From positions 1,613,501-1,677,500 of the forward strand of contig NZ_CP032345.1 of assembly GCF_005222205.1 (NCBI RefSeq): DNA of 64,000 nt. Direction: 5' to 3'. Below the pieces are notes generated by a model. The model was not told the origin of the DNA and searched no databases. It was given only the letters and a program-made list of their open reading frames with translations. This document shows, piece after piece, positions 1 to 9,413 of the stretch (positions are counted from its first letter, which is position 1; each line of letters opens with the position of its first letter). Origin of the DNA: Azospirillum brasilense. Lineage in GTDB: Bacteria; Pseudomonadota; Alphaproteobacteria; Azospirillales; Azospirillaceae. The position numbers were made by a program, and so were the translations under genes.

Positions 1-2509
1 AGGCGGTGACCGCCCGGGCGTTCAGCAGGAAGAAGATCTCGCCCATCACCAGCGCGTTGACGGCCATGGTGCGGGCGACCGGCGTCGGGTCGCCGTGTCC
101 CTCGTGGAGCAGGAAGAATCCGAAGCTGGTGGCGACCAGAAGCACCATCACCAGCACCATGCGTCCGATCAGGAAGCCGGGCAGGATCGGCTCGTCCTGC
201 GGGCGGGGCGGGCGCTTCATCACCGCGGCTTCCGGCGGCTCGAAGGCCAGCGCCAGGCCCAGCGTCACCGCCGTGACCATGTTGACCCACAGAATCTGGA
301 CGGGCGTGATCGGCAGGGTGTAGCCGGCCAGCACGGCGACCAGGATCACCAGCGCCTGGGCGCCGTTGGTCGGCAGCATGAACAGGATCGTCTTGCGCAG
401 ATTGTCGTAGACGGTCCGCCCTTCCTCGACCGCGTGGGCGATGGAGGCGAAGTTGTCGTCGGCCAGCACCATGCTGGCGGCCTCCTTCGCGGCCTCCGTC
501 CCCTTGCAGCCCATGGCGACGCCCACGTCGGCGCGCTTCAGCGCGGGGGCGTCGTTCACCCCGTCTCCCGTCATGGCGACCGTGTAGCCGGCCGTCTGGA
601 GCGCGCGGACGAGGCGCAGCTTGTGCTCCGGCGTGGTGCGGGCGAAGACGTCGGCCTCGCGCGCCACAGCGACCAGCGCCGCGTCGTCCAGCCGGTCCAG
701 CTCGCTTCCCGACACCGCGTCGCCCGACAGGTTGAATTGCCGCCCGATGGCCTGGGCGGTGCCGGCGTGGTCGCCGGTGATCATCTTGACGCGGATTCCC
801 GCCGCCTGGCACTCGGCCACCGCCGCCACCGCCTCCTCCCGCGCCGGGTCGATGAAGCCGCACAGGCCGAGCAGGGTCAGCCCCTCGCGTACATCGTCCA
901 TGTCGAGCACGGTCTGGCCGGGCAAAGCGGGGCGACCGGCGAGCGCCAGGACGCGCTGGCCGCGCGCCGCCAGATCCTCCACCCGCGCCAGCCAATGGGC
1001 GATGTCGAGCGGCGCGCTGCCGCCGTCCGCGGCCCGTACGTGCGCGCACATGGACAGAACGCGCTCCGGCGCGCCCTTGACGTACAGCAGCCCGTGCCCC
1101 TCATGGTCGTGGTGCAGGGTGGCCATGTACTTGTGTTCGGATTCGAAGGGGATGACGTCCGTACGCGGGCGGCGGGCCGTCTCCTCCCGCGCGTCGAGCC
1201 CGGCCTTCATGCCCAGCGCCAGCAGGGCGCCGTCGGTCGGGTCGCCGGCCACCGTCCACCCCTCCTCGCCGCGCTGAAGCTCCGCGTCGTTGCACAGCAG
1301 GGCGGCGCGGGCCAGCTCGGCCAGGACGGGATCGGCGGCGGGGTCCAGGGCCTTGCCGTCGCGGCGGAACTCGCCCTCGGGGCGGTAGCCGGTGCCGGTC
1401 ACCGCGCAATCGCCCGCCGTGGTCACCACGGTCTGCACGACCAGCTCGTTGCGGGTCAGCGTGCCGGTCTTGTCGGAGCAGATGATCCCGACCGAGCCCA
1501 GCGTTTCCACCGCCGGCAGGCGGCGGATGATGGCGTTGCGCCGGGCCATGCGGGTGACGCCGATGGCCAGCGTGATGGTCATCACCGCCGGCAGCCCTTC
1601 CGGGATCGCCGCCACCGCCAGACCGACCGCGGCCATGACCATTTCCGGCCAGGGCTCCCCCTGGACCAGCGCGCCGTAGAGGAAGGTCAGCGCGGTCAGC
1701 GCCAGGATGCCGATGGTCAGCCAGCGCCCGAAGACGGCCATCTGGGCGAGCAGCGGCGTGGTCAGCTCCTCCACGCCCGCCAGGAGCGTGCCGATGCGGC
1801 CCAGCTCCGTCCGGTCCCCCGTGGCCACCACGACGCCGGTGGCCTGTCCCTGGGCCACCAGCGTGCCGGAATAGGCCATGCCGCCGCGCTCCGCCAGGGG
1901 CGCGTCCGCGGCCACCGCGTCGGCGCTCTTGGCGACCGGCACGGATTCTCCCGTCAGCGCCGCCTCCTGCACGCGCAGCCCCTTGACGCGGACCAGCCGC
2001 AGGTCCGCCGGCACCTTGTCGCCCGAGGCCAGCAGGACGCGGTCGCCGGGCACCAGATCCTCCGCCGGGACGGTCACCTGATGGCCGCCGCGCAGAACCA
2101 CCGCCTGCGGCGACAGCATGCTGCGGATGGCGTCCAGCGCCTGCTCCGCCTTGCCTTCCTGGACATAGCCGATGGCGGCGTTGATCAGCACGACGCCGGC
2201 GATCACCGCGGCGTCGACGAACTCGCCCAGCAGGACCGTGACGATTCCCGCGCCGACCAGCACGTAGATCAGCAGATTGTCGAACTGCGCCAGGAAGCGC
2301 ATCAGCGCCGACCGGCGGGGCGGCGGGGTCAGCCGGTTGGGGCCGTACCGCCGCTGACGCTTCGCCGCCTCGTCGGGCGTCAGCCCGTCGTCGGGGCTGT
2401 CCAGCGCGGCCAAGGCCTGGTCCGGCGGTTGGGCGTGCCAGGGCAGGGGGTCGGCGGAAGCTTCGGGAGCGACGATGGTTCCGGGTGCGGAACGGTCATG
2501 CGGGCTCAT
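1..2509 (-). CDS. P-type cation-transporting ATPase (type II), 3' end cut by window edge
   Basis: ATP-driven inner-membrane cation pump. The visible 836 residues run from the cytoplasmic N-terminal domain through the actuator domain, the M4 signature PEGLP, the phosphorylation motif CSDKTGTLT (Asp about 346) and the hinge motif TGDGVNDAP to the C-terminal membrane segments. Perhaps 60-80 residues lie beyond the left edge. The ATG at 2509 has an AGG about 11 nt upstream and starts the protein as MSPHDRSAP. The fold resembles SERCA/PMR1-like pumps, but M6 reads [16 protein letters not shown], so the Asp that binds calcium in classical Ca-ATPases is Ala. The transported ion therefore cannot be called from sequence. 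It is divergent from rho. Confidence 0.9.
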   Translation of the reverse strand, partial: MSPHDRSAPGTIVAPEASADPLPWHAQPPDQALAALDSPDDGLTPDEAAKRQRRYGPNRLTPPPRRSALMRFLAQFDNLLIYVLVGAGIVTVLLGEFVDAAVIAGVVLINAAIGYVQEGKAEQALDAIRSMLSPQAVVLRGGHQVTVPAEDLVPGDRVLLASGDKVPADLRLVRVKGLRVQEAALTGESVPVAKSADAVAADAPLAERGGMAYSGTLVAQGQATGVVVATGDRTELGRIGTLLAGVEELTTPLLAQMAVFGRWLTIGILALTALTFLYGALVQGEPWPEMVMAAVGLAVAAIPEGLPAVMTITLAIGVTRMARRNAIIRRLPAVETLGSVGIICSDKTGTLTRNELVVQTVVTTAGDCAVTGTGYRPEGEFRRDGKALDPAADPVLAELARAALLCNDAELQRGEEGWTVAGDPTDGALLALGMKAGLDAREETARRPRTDVIPFESEHKYMATLHHDHEGHGLLYVKGAPERVLSMCAHVRAADGGSAPLDIAHWLARVEDLAARGQRVLALAGRPALPGQTVLDMDDVREGLTLLGLCGFIDPAREEAVAAVAECQAAGIRVKMITGDHAGTAQAIGRQFNLSGDAVSGSELDRLDDAALVAVAREADVFARTTPEHKLRLVRALQTAGYTVAMTGDGVNDAPALKRADVGVAMGCKGTEAAKEAASMVLADDNFASIAHAVEEGRTVYDNLRKTILFMLPTNGAQALVILVAVLAGYTLPITPVQILWVNMVTAVTLGLALAFEPPEAAVMKRPPRPQDEPILPGFLIGRMVLVMVLLVATSFGFFLLHEGHGDPTPVARTMAVNALVMGEIFFLLNARAVTA

Positions 2510-2888
2510 GATGTCAACCTAACCGTTTCTGTCCTGCCAAACCGCTTCTGTCCTGAACGTCCAGGTCGTGTCCCGGTGGCCTGGATAACAGGGGATGCGG
2601 CATCGTGACCCGGACGAAATCGCGCAAGATTCCGCCCCGTTTCCAAGAATTCGCTTTCATTTGACTTGCAGACGGCGTTCCGCTAACCATCTTTCCCACC
2701 ACGGGGCGGCAAGCCTCGCGGGCACCCATCCCACATCCGCCGTTCCGTCCCTCCCCAACGATCTGGGCGCGACGTCCGACAGGCATTCCCAGCCTTCAGC
2801 GCCGTCCGACGCTCAACCGACGCACCCTGCGCCGGCCCGGGACCTCTGGCACTCCCCCTCGCATGACCGATTCCCTTAAGGCACCCCC
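2510..2888. other. Divergent intergenic region, ATPase / rho
   Basis: No convincing gene lies in this 379-bp gap. It must hold promoters for both the leftward ATPase gene and rightward rho. A TTGACT hexamer at 2661-2666, followed after about 17 nt by a poor -10 (around 2684-2690), is the only promoter-like pair I see reading toward rho. About 200 nt of leader would then precede the rho start. In Escherichia coli rho is autoregulated through its leader; whether that holds here is inference. Confidence 0.4.
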
Positions 2889-4145
2889 ATGCATCTCCAA
2901 GAGCTGAAGTGCAAGAGCCCCGCCGAACTGCTGGCGTTCGCGGAGGAATTGCAGATCGAGAACGCCAGCACACTGCGCAAGCAGGACATGATGTTCGCCA
3001 TCCTCAAGCAGTTGGCGGAAAACGATGTTCCGATCTACGGCGACGGCGTGCTCGAGGTTCTTCAGGACGGCTTCGGGTTCCTGCGCTCGCCGGAGGCCAA
3101 CTATCTTCCCGGCCCCGACGACATCTACGTCAGCCCCAGCCAGGTGCGCCGCTTCGGCCTGCGCACCGGCGACACGGTGGAAGGTCAGATCCGCGCGCCC
3201 AAGGACGGCGAGCGCTACTTCGCCCTTCTCAAGGTCAACACGATCAACTTCGATGCGCCGGACAAGGTCCGCCACCGCATCAACTTCGACAACCTGACCC
3301 CGCTCTACCCGGAAGAGCGGCTGCGCATGGAAGTCGACGACCCGACCAAGAAGAACTACACGGGCCGCATCATCGACCTCGTGGCACCGCTGGGCAAGGG
3401 CCAGCGCGGGCTGATCGTCGCCCCGCCGCGCACGGGCAAGACCGTGATGCTGCAGAACATCGCCCATTCCATCGCGACCAACCACCCGGAAGCCTACCTG
3501 ATCGTCCTGCTGATCGACGAGCGTCCGGAAGAGGTGACCGACATGGCCCGCTCCGTGCGGGGCGAGGTCATCAGCTCCACCTTCGACGAGCCGGCGACGC
3601 GCCACGTCCAGGTCGCCGAGATGGTCATCGAGAAGGCCAAGCGGCTGGTCGAGCACAAGCGCGACGTGGTGATCCTTCTCGACTCCATCACCCGTCTGGC
3701 CCGCGCCTACAACACCGTCGTTCCGTCCTCGGGCAAGGTGCTGACCGGCGGCGTCGACGCCAACGCGCTGCAGCGCCCGAAGCGCTTCTTCGGTGCGGCC
3801 CGCAACATCGAGGAGGGCGGCTCGCTGACCATCATCGCGACCGCGCTGATCGACACCGGCAGCCGCATGGACGAGGTGATCTTCGAAGAGTTCAAGGGCA
3901 CCGGCAACTCGGAGATCGTGCTGGACCGCAAGCTCTCCGACAAGCGCACCTTCCCGGCCATCGACATCTCCAAGTCGGGCACCCGCAAGGAGGAGCTGCT
4001 GGTCGACAAGGGCACCATCTCCAAGATGTGGATCCTGCGCCGCATCCTGATGCCGATGGGCGTGACCGACGCGGTGGACTTCCTGGTCGACAAGCTGAAG
4101 CACACCAAGTCGAACTCGGAATTCTTCGAGTCCATGAACCAGTAG
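2889..4145 (+). CDS. rho: Transcription termination factor Rho
   Basis: Hexameric RNA-dependent ATPase and helicase that ends transcription of untranslated RNA. At 418 residues it has the usual length. The N-terminal RNA-binding region contains GFGFLRS (about 61-67). The ATPase core has Walker A APPRTGKT (about 178-185), the [10 protein letters not shown] block, and Walker B VVILLDS followed by ITRLARAYN. The C-terminal part has the conserved region around [19 protein letters not shown]. The gene is monocistronic: a strong hairpin terminator lies about 55 bp after its stop codon and the next gene, secB, is convergent. Confidence 0.98.
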   Translation: MHLQELKCKSPAELLAFAEELQIENASTLRKQDMMFAILKQLAENDVPIYGDGVLEVLQDGFGFLRSPEANYLPGPDDIYVSPSQVRRFGLRTGDTVEGQIRAPKDGERYFALLKVNTINFDAPDKVRHRINFDNLTPLYPEERLRMEVDDPTKKNYTGRIIDLVAPLGKGQRGLIVAPPRTGKTVMLQNIAHSIATNHPEAYLIVLLIDERPEEVTDMARSVRGEVISSTFDEPATRHVQVAEMVIEKAKRLVEHKRDVVILLDSITRLARAYNTVVPSSGKVLTGGVDANALQRPKRFFGAARNIEEGGSLTIIATALIDTGSRMDEVIFEEFKGTGNSEIVLDRKLSDKRTFPAIDISKSGTRKEELLVDKGTISKMWILRRILMPMGVTDAVDFLVDKLKHTKSNSEFFESMNQ

Positions 4146-4199
4146 TCGGTGGTCGCCTCTCCCCCATCCGGTCCAAGGCTGGGGGAGGGCATGAAAAAA

Positions 4200-4236
4200 G
4201 GCGGGAGGCCCGATGGAGCCTCCCGCCTTTTTGTTT
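4200..4236. terminator. Bidirectional intrinsic terminator between rho and secB
   Basis: A perfect 10-bp stem (GGCGGGAGGC pairing with GCCTCCCGCC, loop of 8) is followed by TTTTTGTTT on the plus strand and by a run of T on the minus strand, so it can serve both convergent genes. A second G/C-rich hairpin sits just upstream (about 4157-4189). Confidence 0.88.
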
Positions 4237-4285
4237 GTCCGAAACCAATGGCTCGGATCAGGACGGCGCTGTCAGAACCGCGTCA

Positions 4286-4783
4286 TCAGAACGGCGACTG
4301 CGGCGCCTCTTCGGCCTGGGCCTGCTGGCCGGCGGTCTGGCGGCGGTACAGGTCGACGAAGTCGATCGGGTTGATCATCAGCGGCGGGAAGCCGCCGTCC
4401 TGGGTGCAGCCGGCGACGATGGCGCGGGCGAACGGGAACAGCATCCGCGGCGCCTCGATCAGCAGGACCGGGCGGTGATGCTCCTGCGGCAGGCCGGGAA
4501 GCTGGAACAGGCCGCCGTAGGCGACCTCGACCAGGAAGGCCGTCGCCTCGGCCTGCTTGGCCTCGCAATGCAGCTTCAGCACGACCTCGTAGACGTCCTC
4601 GCCCATCGGCTGAACCTGCACGTCCACGCCGATGTTGACCTGCGGCTGCGGCTGGCCGGGCAGCAGGCTCTGCGGGGCGTTGGGGTTCTCGAAGGACAGG
4701 TCCTTCACATACTGCGCCAGCACATGCATCGGCAGCGACGAGGCGGCTTCCTGATCTTGACCGTTGATCTGCTGATCGGACAT
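4286..4783 (-). CDS. secB: Protein-export chaperone SecB
   Basis: Tetrameric cytoplasmic chaperone that keeps preproteins unfolded and hands them to SecA. It has 165 residues and the typical SecB core (YVKDLSFENPNAP near the start, then FPFARAIVAGCTQDGGFPPLMINPIDF, ending in a Gln/Ala-rich tail). An upstream in-frame ATG at 4813 exists, but the ATG at 4783 has an AGGAG about 6 nt before it and gives the conserved start MSDQQ, so I chose it. It lies downstream of fxsA on the same strand. Confidence 0.97.
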   Translation of the reverse strand: MSDQQINGQDQEAASSLPMHVLAQYVKDLSFENPNAPQSLLPGQPQPQVNIGVDVQVQPMGEDVYEVVLKLHCEAKQAEATAFLVEVAYGGLFQLPGLPQEHHRPVLLIEAPRMLFPFARAIVAGCTQDGGFPPLMINPIDFVDLYRRQTAGQQAQAEEAPQSPF

Positions 4784-4883
4784 GGACAACTCCTGGCCGC
4801 TGGGCGGCATCACGATGGAAAGGTCTTCAAGACCCGCTGGCTAGCACGGAACCGCGGGCTCCACAAAGTGAAACCGGTGCGTT

Positions 4884-5477
4884 TCACCCGCGGTCGTTGC
4901 GGTGGGGCGAACCGGGAGGCGCCCAGCGGGAGTCACCCAGCTTGGGCATGTCGTCCGACCCGTCACGGTCCGCCGGACCGCCGCTTCCCGGGCGGCCGCC
5001 GTCGGGGTCGACCTCCTGGTAATCGACGTCGATCACACCCGGCGGCGGGCGGTTGCGCGGGCCGCCTTGCGGGCCGGCGGGGCCGCTGCCGCTCCAAGTC
5101 CGGCCGTGCATCTGGAAGGAGGTGGCGCCTTTCATACGGTCGAACAGCCAGCGGCCCAGAGCGTTGCGGATCGGGCGCACGAACAGCAGGATTCCGACGA
5201 TGTCCGTCAGGAAACCGGGGATGATCAGCAGCAGGCCGGCGACGACGACGCAGAATCCCTCGAACACGGCGCCGACCGGGCTCTCGCCACGTTCCGCCGC
5301 CTGCTGCGCGCGCTTCAGCACGGACAGGCCCTGCCAACGGATCAGGACGGACCCGAGGACGGCGGACAGGATGACCAGCCCGACCGTCGGGCCGGCGCCG
5401 ATCCAGTCGCCGACCTCGATGAAGGTCGCGATTTCCGCGATCGGCAGCAGAAGGAACAACAGCAACAGTGGATTCAT
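4884..5477 (-). CDS. fxsA: FxsA-family membrane protein
   Basis: Small inner-membrane protein of the FxsA family (in E. coli it relieves phage T7 exclusion by the F plasmid; its normal role is unclear). Of its 197 residues, the first about 110 carry hydrophobic segments, including LLLLFLLLPIAEIATFIEVG at the start and GLLLIIPGFLTDIVGILLFV, the family signature. The C-terminal 80 residues are polar and rich in Gly, Pro and Asp. It precedes secB on the same strand and is divergent from the Tim44-domain gene, an arrangement common in alphaproteobacteria. Confidence 0.9.
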   Translation of the reverse strand: MNPLLLLFLLLPIAEIATFIEVGDWIGAGPTVGLVILSAVLGSVLIRWQGLSVLKRAQQAAERGESPVGAVFEGFCVVVAGLLLIIPGFLTDIVGILLFVRPIRNALGRWLFDRMKGATSFQMHGRTWSGSGPAGPQGGPRNRPPPGVIDVDYQEVDPDGGRPGSGGPADRDGSDDMPKLGDSRWAPPGSPHRNDRG

Positions 5478-5715
5478 GGCCGTCCTTGCTCTTTCAACCC
5501 CAAGGGCCTATCTACACCAGGGTACGCACCCGATCTTTGTTGGGAGAACAGCTCCGGCACGGGCCATCGGGTGGAATCCTCGGCGGAGAGAGCGAGCAGG
5601 GACTTGGTCCCGGCACCGTTCCGGTACACTTAATGCTCACCCGCCGGAGGGTCCAGTAGTGGATCAAGCGGGGCCGGTGTTTTCGGGGCCGGCCTTCAGT
5701 CACCCGGAAGGATGG

Positions 5716-6393
5716 ATGATGGGAGATGGGTTTGTGTTCGTCGAGATCCTGATCTTCGCGATGATCGCGGCGTTTCTCGTGTACCGGCTGCGCAGCGTGC
5801 TCGGCCGCCGCACCGGTGAGGAACGTCAGCGGCCGAACCCCTTCACGGCCCGCCCCAACAACCAGCCCGACAATGTGGTGGCGATGCCCAACCGCGAGCG
5901 GCCCGTGCCGAACGCCGCGCCGTCGCCCGACGAGCCGGTGTCGCTGGCCACCGCGCTGGAGCAGATCAAGGCTGCCGACCCCAGCTTCGACGAGAAGTAC
6001 TTCCTTCAGGGGGCCCGCGGCGCTTTCCAGATGATCGTGGAGGCCTTCGCCAAGGGCGACACGGCCACCCTGCGCCCGCTGCTGTCCGACGAGGTCTACG
6101 ACAACTTCGCCCGCGCGGTGCGCGAGCGCCAAGCGGCGGGCGAGACGCTGGAAACGCGCATCGAGACGATCACCGACGCCGATGTGGTGGAGGCCCGCAT
6201 GGACGGCCGCACCGCGCTGGTCACCGTGAAGTTCGTGTCGGAGCAGATGAACGTCGTGCGCAACAGCGCCGGTGCCGTGGTGGACGGCGATCCGAACGCC
6301 GTGGTCGAGGCGGTGGACGTCTGGACCTTCGCCCGCAACACCCGCGCCAGCGACCCGAACTGGGCGCTTGTCGAAACCCGCACCCCTCAATGA
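5716..6393 (+). CDS. Tim44-like domain protein (TimA/Tim44 family)
   Basis: A 225-residue protein with one N-terminal membrane helix (FVFVEILIFAMIAAFLVYRL), a Pro/Arg/Asn-rich linker and a C-terminal Tim44/MBA1-like domain (from about residue 85, starting DPSFDEKYFLQGARGAFQMIVEAFAKGD in pieces). Mitochondrial Tim44 anchors the import motor; the bacterial relatives are poorly characterised membrane-associated proteins. The reading frame is open far upstream, but GGAAGG at 5706-5711 and the membrane helix support the ATG at 5716 (or the adjacent ATG at 5719). It lies 13 bp before mltA, probably in one operon. Confidence 0.85.
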   Translation: MMGDGFVFVEILIFAMIAAFLVYRLRSVLGRRTGEERQRPNPFTARPNNQPDNVVAMPNRERPVPNAAPSPDEPVSLATALEQIKAADPSFDEKYFLQGARGAFQMIVEAFAKGDTATLRPLLSDEVYDNFARAVRERQAAGETLETRIETITDADVVEARMDGRTALVTVKFVSEQMNVVRNSAGAVVDGDPNAVVEAVDVWTFARNTRASDPNWALVETRTPQ

Positions 6394-6406
6394 CCGATCG
6401 GTTCTG

Positions 6407-7612
6407 ATGCTCTCCCATCCGGTTGTTCGTCTCAGCGCCGCGGCAGTCCTTGCCGCGGCGTTTCTCATTGGCTGCGAGCGCAAGGAGGAGGAGGCCAAGG
6501 CGCCGCCGCCCCCGCCGCCCGAGAAGCTGGTCCTCACCCCGGTCGCCTTCACCGCGCTGCCGGGCTGGAGCGCCGACCGCGTGGCGGAGGCCGTCCCGGC
6601 CTTCCAGCGTTCCTGCGCGAAGGTCAAGGCGCTGGCCGCCGACCGCTCCATCGGCCCGGACGGGGTCGGCGGCAAGACGGCGGACTGGCAGGCCCCCTGC
6701 GCCGAGCTGGCCAAGCTGCCACCCGGCGACGACGCGGCGGCGCGGGCCTATTTCGAGACCTGGTTCACCCCCTACGCCGCGGCCAACAACGCCGAGCGGC
6801 GCGGTCTCTTCACCGGCTATTACGAGGTCGAGCTGAAGGGCAGCCGGACGCCGGACCCGGCCTTTCCGGTGCCGCTCTACAAGCGCCCCGCCGATCTGGT
6901 GATGGTCGACCTCGGCGAGTTCGCCGACCGCTGGAAGGGCGAGCGCATCGCCGGGCGCGTCACCGCGGGCCGGCTGAAGCCCTTCGAGGACCGCGCGGCC
7001 ATCGAGGCCGGGGCGCTGAACGGCAAGGGGCTGGAGCTGGTCTGGCTGCAGGACCCGATCGCCACCTTCTTCCTGCACATCCAGGGGTCGGGCCGGGTCA
7101 GCTTCCCCGACGGGACCGAGACGCGCGTCGGCTATGCCGCCCAGAACGGCCACAAATACGTCGCCATCGGGCGGGAGCTGATCGACCGCGGCGCCCTGAA
7201 GCGCGAGGACGTGTCGCTCCAGACCATCCGCGCCTGGCTCCAGGCCAACCCCGGCGAGGCGGCGGCGCTGATGAACAAGAACCCCTCCTACGTCTTCTTC
7301 CAGGAGCTGAAGGGGGAGGGGCCGAACGGCGCCCAGAACGTCGCCCTGACGCCGGGGCGCAGCCTCGCCATCGATTCCAAGTTCCTGCCCTACGGCGTGC
7401 CGGTCTGGCTGGACGCCGAGGACCCGCTGGACGCCCAGACCCGGCTGCGCCGTCTGCTGATCGCCCAGGACACCGGCGGGGCCATCCGCGGCCCGGTCCG
7501 CGGCGACGTCTTCTGGGGCCACGGTGCGGAGGCCGAGGAGAAGGCCGGTGTGATGAAGAGCGCCGGGGAGTATTACGTCCTGCTGCCGAAGACCGTCGCC
7601 CCGGCGAGCTGA
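6407..7612 (+). CDS. mltA: Membrane-bound lytic murein transglycosylase A (MltA)
   Basis: Periplasmic lipoprotein that cleaves peptidoglycan glycan strands to give 1,6-anhydromuropeptides. Of its 401 residues, the first 23 form a lipoprotein signal (lipobox LIGC, Cys about 23). A Pro-rich linker follows (residues 33-38), then the MltA beta-barrel and the C-terminal 3D domain with its Asp cluster (IAQDTGGAIRGPVRGDVFWG), which carries the catalytic acid. The ATG at 6407 comes 13 nt after the Tim44 gene, so the two are likely cotranscribed. Confidence 0.95.
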   Translation: MLSHPVVRLSAAAVLAAAFLIGCERKEEEAKAPPPPPPEKLVLTPVAFTALPGWSADRVAEAVPAFQRSCAKVKALAADRSIGPDGVGGKTADWQAPCAELAKLPPGDDAAARAYFETWFTPYAAANNAERRGLFTGYYEVELKGSRTPDPAFPVPLYKRPADLVMVDLGEFADRWKGERIAGRVTAGRLKPFEDRAAIEAGALNGKGLELVWLQDPIATFFLHIQGSGRVSFPDGTETRVGYAAQNGHKYVAIGRELIDRGALKREDVSLQTIRAWLQANPGEAAALMNKNPSYVFFQELKGEGPNGAQNVALTPGRSLAIDSKFLPYGVPVWLDAEDPLDAQTRLRRLLIAQDTGGAIRGPVRGDVFWGHGAEAEEKAGVMKSAGEYYVLLPKTVAPAS

Positions 7613-7659
7613 CCGCCGCCCGCTTCTCCTCTGAGGAACCGAAGCGCAGCGGTTTCGGT

Positions 7660-7700
7660 TGTGTCAACCAGCGCCGATCTTGGCGGTTCTGGTTGACACA
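7660..7700. repeat. Perfect 11-bp inverted repeat before the DUF1206 gene
   Basis: TGTGTCAACCA at 7660-7670 and its exact reverse complement TGGTTGACACA at 7690-7700 flank a 19-nt spacer. It ends 14 nt before the ATG at 7715. It could be an operator or a hairpin at the ribosome binding site. The half-site TGTCAACC recurs three times inside the 21-bp repeat array at 13640-13807. Confidence 0.7.
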
Positions 7701-7714
7701 CGGGGGAGGGGGCC

Positions 7715-8557
7715 ATGACCCCGCTGCAACGGCAAATCGACAGGCTCAACGAAATCGAAGGGTTGGCGCGGCTGGGCTACGCCGCGCGCGGCCTCGTCTA
7801 TCTCATCGTCGGCTGGTTCGCCGTCACGGCGGCCTACGGCAGCAATCGGCCGACCGACACCAAGGGCGCGCTGGTCGAACTGTTCCAGAATCCCTTCGGC
7901 TCGGTCCTGCTGGCGCTGACGGCGCTTGGGCTGGCCGGCTACGCGCTGTGGCGGGTCATGCAGGCGGTGCTGGACGTCGACCATCTCGGGACCTCGCCCA
8001 AGGGGCTGGTGGTTCGCGCCGGCTTCGTGGTCGCCGGGGTGATCCACGCCGGTCTGGCAATCTTCGCCATCAAGCTGCTGGCCGGGCGCGGCGGCGGCAG
8101 CGGCGACGGCGAGGCGGCGGCGCATGACTGGACGGCGTGGCTGCTCACCAAGCCGATGGGCCGCGTCCTGGTCGCCGCGGTCGGGGCCGCCATCATCGGC
8201 GCGGCCGTCGCCCACGCCGTCAAGGCCTACAAGGCCAGCTTCCGCCGGGAGCTGGACGCCGATCCGAACACCATGAAGGTCATCTGCCCGATCGGCCGCT
8301 TCGGCTTCGCCGCCAAAGGGCTGGTCTTTGCGGTGGTCGGCAGCTTCTTCCTGGTGGCGGCGTGGCAGTCGGACTCGTCGGAGTCCGGCGGGCTGCTCAA
8401 GGCGCTGCAGTTCCTTCAGCAGCAGCCCTACGGCCCCTGGCTGCTTGGGATCGTGGCGGCCGGGCTGTTCGCCTTCGGTGCCTTCAGCGTCGTCCAGGCC
8501 GTCTACTGCCGCATCGACGGCGAAGCGGCGGAGCGGCAGATCCGCGCCATGGTGTGA
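7715..8557 (+). CDS. DUF1206 family membrane protein
   Basis: A 280-residue integral membrane protein of unknown function. It consists of three internal repeats of about 90 residues, each beginning with an amphipathic segment and two helices: ARLGYAARGLVYLIVG (about 18), KGLVVRAGFVVAGVIHAGLA (about 96) and GRFGFAAKGLVFAVVG (about 195), giving six predicted membrane segments. This is the DUF1206 architecture. A GGGGGAGGGGG tract precedes the ATG. It stands alone, between mltA and a convergent terminator. Confidence 0.85.
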   Translation: MTPLQRQIDRLNEIEGLARLGYAARGLVYLIVGWFAVTAAYGSNRPTDTKGALVELFQNPFGSVLLALTALGLAGYALWRVMQAVLDVDHLGTSPKGLVVRAGFVVAGVIHAGLAIFAIKLLAGRGGGSGDGEAAAHDWTAWLLTKPMGRVLVAAVGAAIIGAAVAHAVKAYKASFRRELDADPNTMKVICPIGRFGFAAKGLVFAVVGSFFLVAAWQSDSSESGGLLKALQFLQQQPYGPWLLGIVAAGLFAFGAFSVVQAVYCRIDGEAAERQIRAMV

Positions 8558-8594
8558 ACGCGGCAGGGGAGCGAAAAAGCCGGACCAAAATGAG

Positions 8595-8628
8595 AAGGGC
8601 GCCGAGGGTTTCCCCGGCGCCCTTTCCA
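8595..8628. terminator. Bidirectional terminator, DUF1206 gene / hinT
   Basis: A stem of about 12 bp (AAGGGCGCCGAGG against CCCCGGCGCCCTT) with a short loop is followed by TT and flanked by A/T on both sides. It lies between two convergent genes. Confidence 0.75.
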
Positions 8629-8671
8629 TTCGAGACGATGTTTCACGTGGATCGTCGTGCCCCTTGGGTGA

Positions 8672-9040
8672 TCACCCCTTGGTGATCATCGGGCCCAGGC
8701 GGCGGCCGGCGAAGACGTGGATGTGCAGATGCGGGACCTCCTGGTTCGCGTCCTCGCCGCAGTTGGAGAGGATGCGGTAGCCGGGCTCGGCGGCACCGGC
8801 GCCGCGCGCCACCTCGCCGACCGCGCGGAACAGGCCGGCGATCTCCGCCTCCGTCGCGCGGGCGCTGAAGTCGTCCATGTCGACATAGGCGCCCTTCGGG
8901 ATCACCAGGATGTGCGTCGGGGCCTGCGGGTTGATGTCGTGGAAGGCCAGCGCGTGCTCGGTCTCCAGGACCTTCTTGCACGGGATTTCGCCGCGCAGGA
9001 TGCGGGCGAAGACGTTGTTCGGATCGTAGGTCTTGGCCAT
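8672..9040 (-). CDS. hinT: HIT family purine nucleotide phosphoramidase
   Basis: A 122-residue histidine-triad hydrolase of the HinT branch, acting on adenosine phosphoramidates and acyl-adenylates. The triad HLHIHVF gives His104, His106 and His108, and the N-terminal NVFARILRGEIPCKKV is typical of the family. It is the last gene of the leftward his cluster, starting 31 bp after the hisE stop, which suggests cotranscription. Confidence 0.95.
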   Translation of the reverse strand: MAKTYDPNNVFARILRGEIPCKKVLETEHALAFHDINPQAPTHILVIPKGAYVDMDDFSARATEAEIAGLFRAVGEVARGAGAAEPGYRILSNCGEDANQEVPHLHIHVFAGRRLGPMITKG

Positions 9041-9071
9041 CGCGTCGTTTCCCCTTCCGCCTTTTATCGAT

Positions 9072-9413
9072 TTAAGCCTTGCGCGCGTTCTTCTCGGCGA
9101 TGCCGCTGGTGCCCTCGCGCTGGGCCAGCTTCTCCCACACCGCGGCGGGCTCCAGCCCGGCGTCGGCCCACAGCACCATCAGGTGATAGAGCAGGTCCGC
9201 CGATTCCGAGGCCATCGCCGCCTTGTCGCCGCGCACCGCCTCGATGACGGTCTCCACCGCTTCCTCGCCGACCTTCTGGGCGATCTTGGCGGTGCCGCGG
9301 TGGAACAGCTTGGCGGTGTAGGAGGTCTCCGGATCGGCGCCCTTGCGCGCCTGGACGGTGGCGTAGAGCCGGTCCAGGACCTCGGCGTTGACGGCCGCCT
9401 CATCGTTAGACAT
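9072..9413 (-). CDS. hisE: Phosphoribosyl-ATP pyrophosphatase
   Basis: Hydrolyses phosphoribosyl-ATP to phosphoribosyl-AMP in the second step of histidine biosynthesis. It has 113 residues with the all-alpha MazG-like fold and the Glu/Asp metal motif [10 protein letters not shown]...[13 protein letters not shown]. It is a stand-alone hisE, with hisI not in this window. The start codon overlaps the hisF stop by 8 nt (ATGTCTAA), which indicates translational coupling. Confidence 0.97.
   Translation of the reverse strand: MSNDEAAVNAEVLDRLYATVQARKGADPETSYTAKLFHRGTAKIAQKVGEEAVETVIEAVRGDKAAMASESADLLYHLMVLWADAGLEPAAVWEKLAQREGTSGIAEKNARKA

Noticed and set aside
95..2608. Plus-strand open frame of 837 codons opposite the cation ATPase
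   Set aside because: It is extremely rich in His, Gln, Arg and Gly, the typical antisense shadow of a GC-rich gene. The minus strand shows all P-type ATPase motifs in one frame.
2514..2973. Short frames on both strands between the ATPase and rho
   Set aside because: Composition is Pro/Arg/Ser-rich, they overlap each other or rho, and no start signal is visible. I treat the gap as regulatory DNA.
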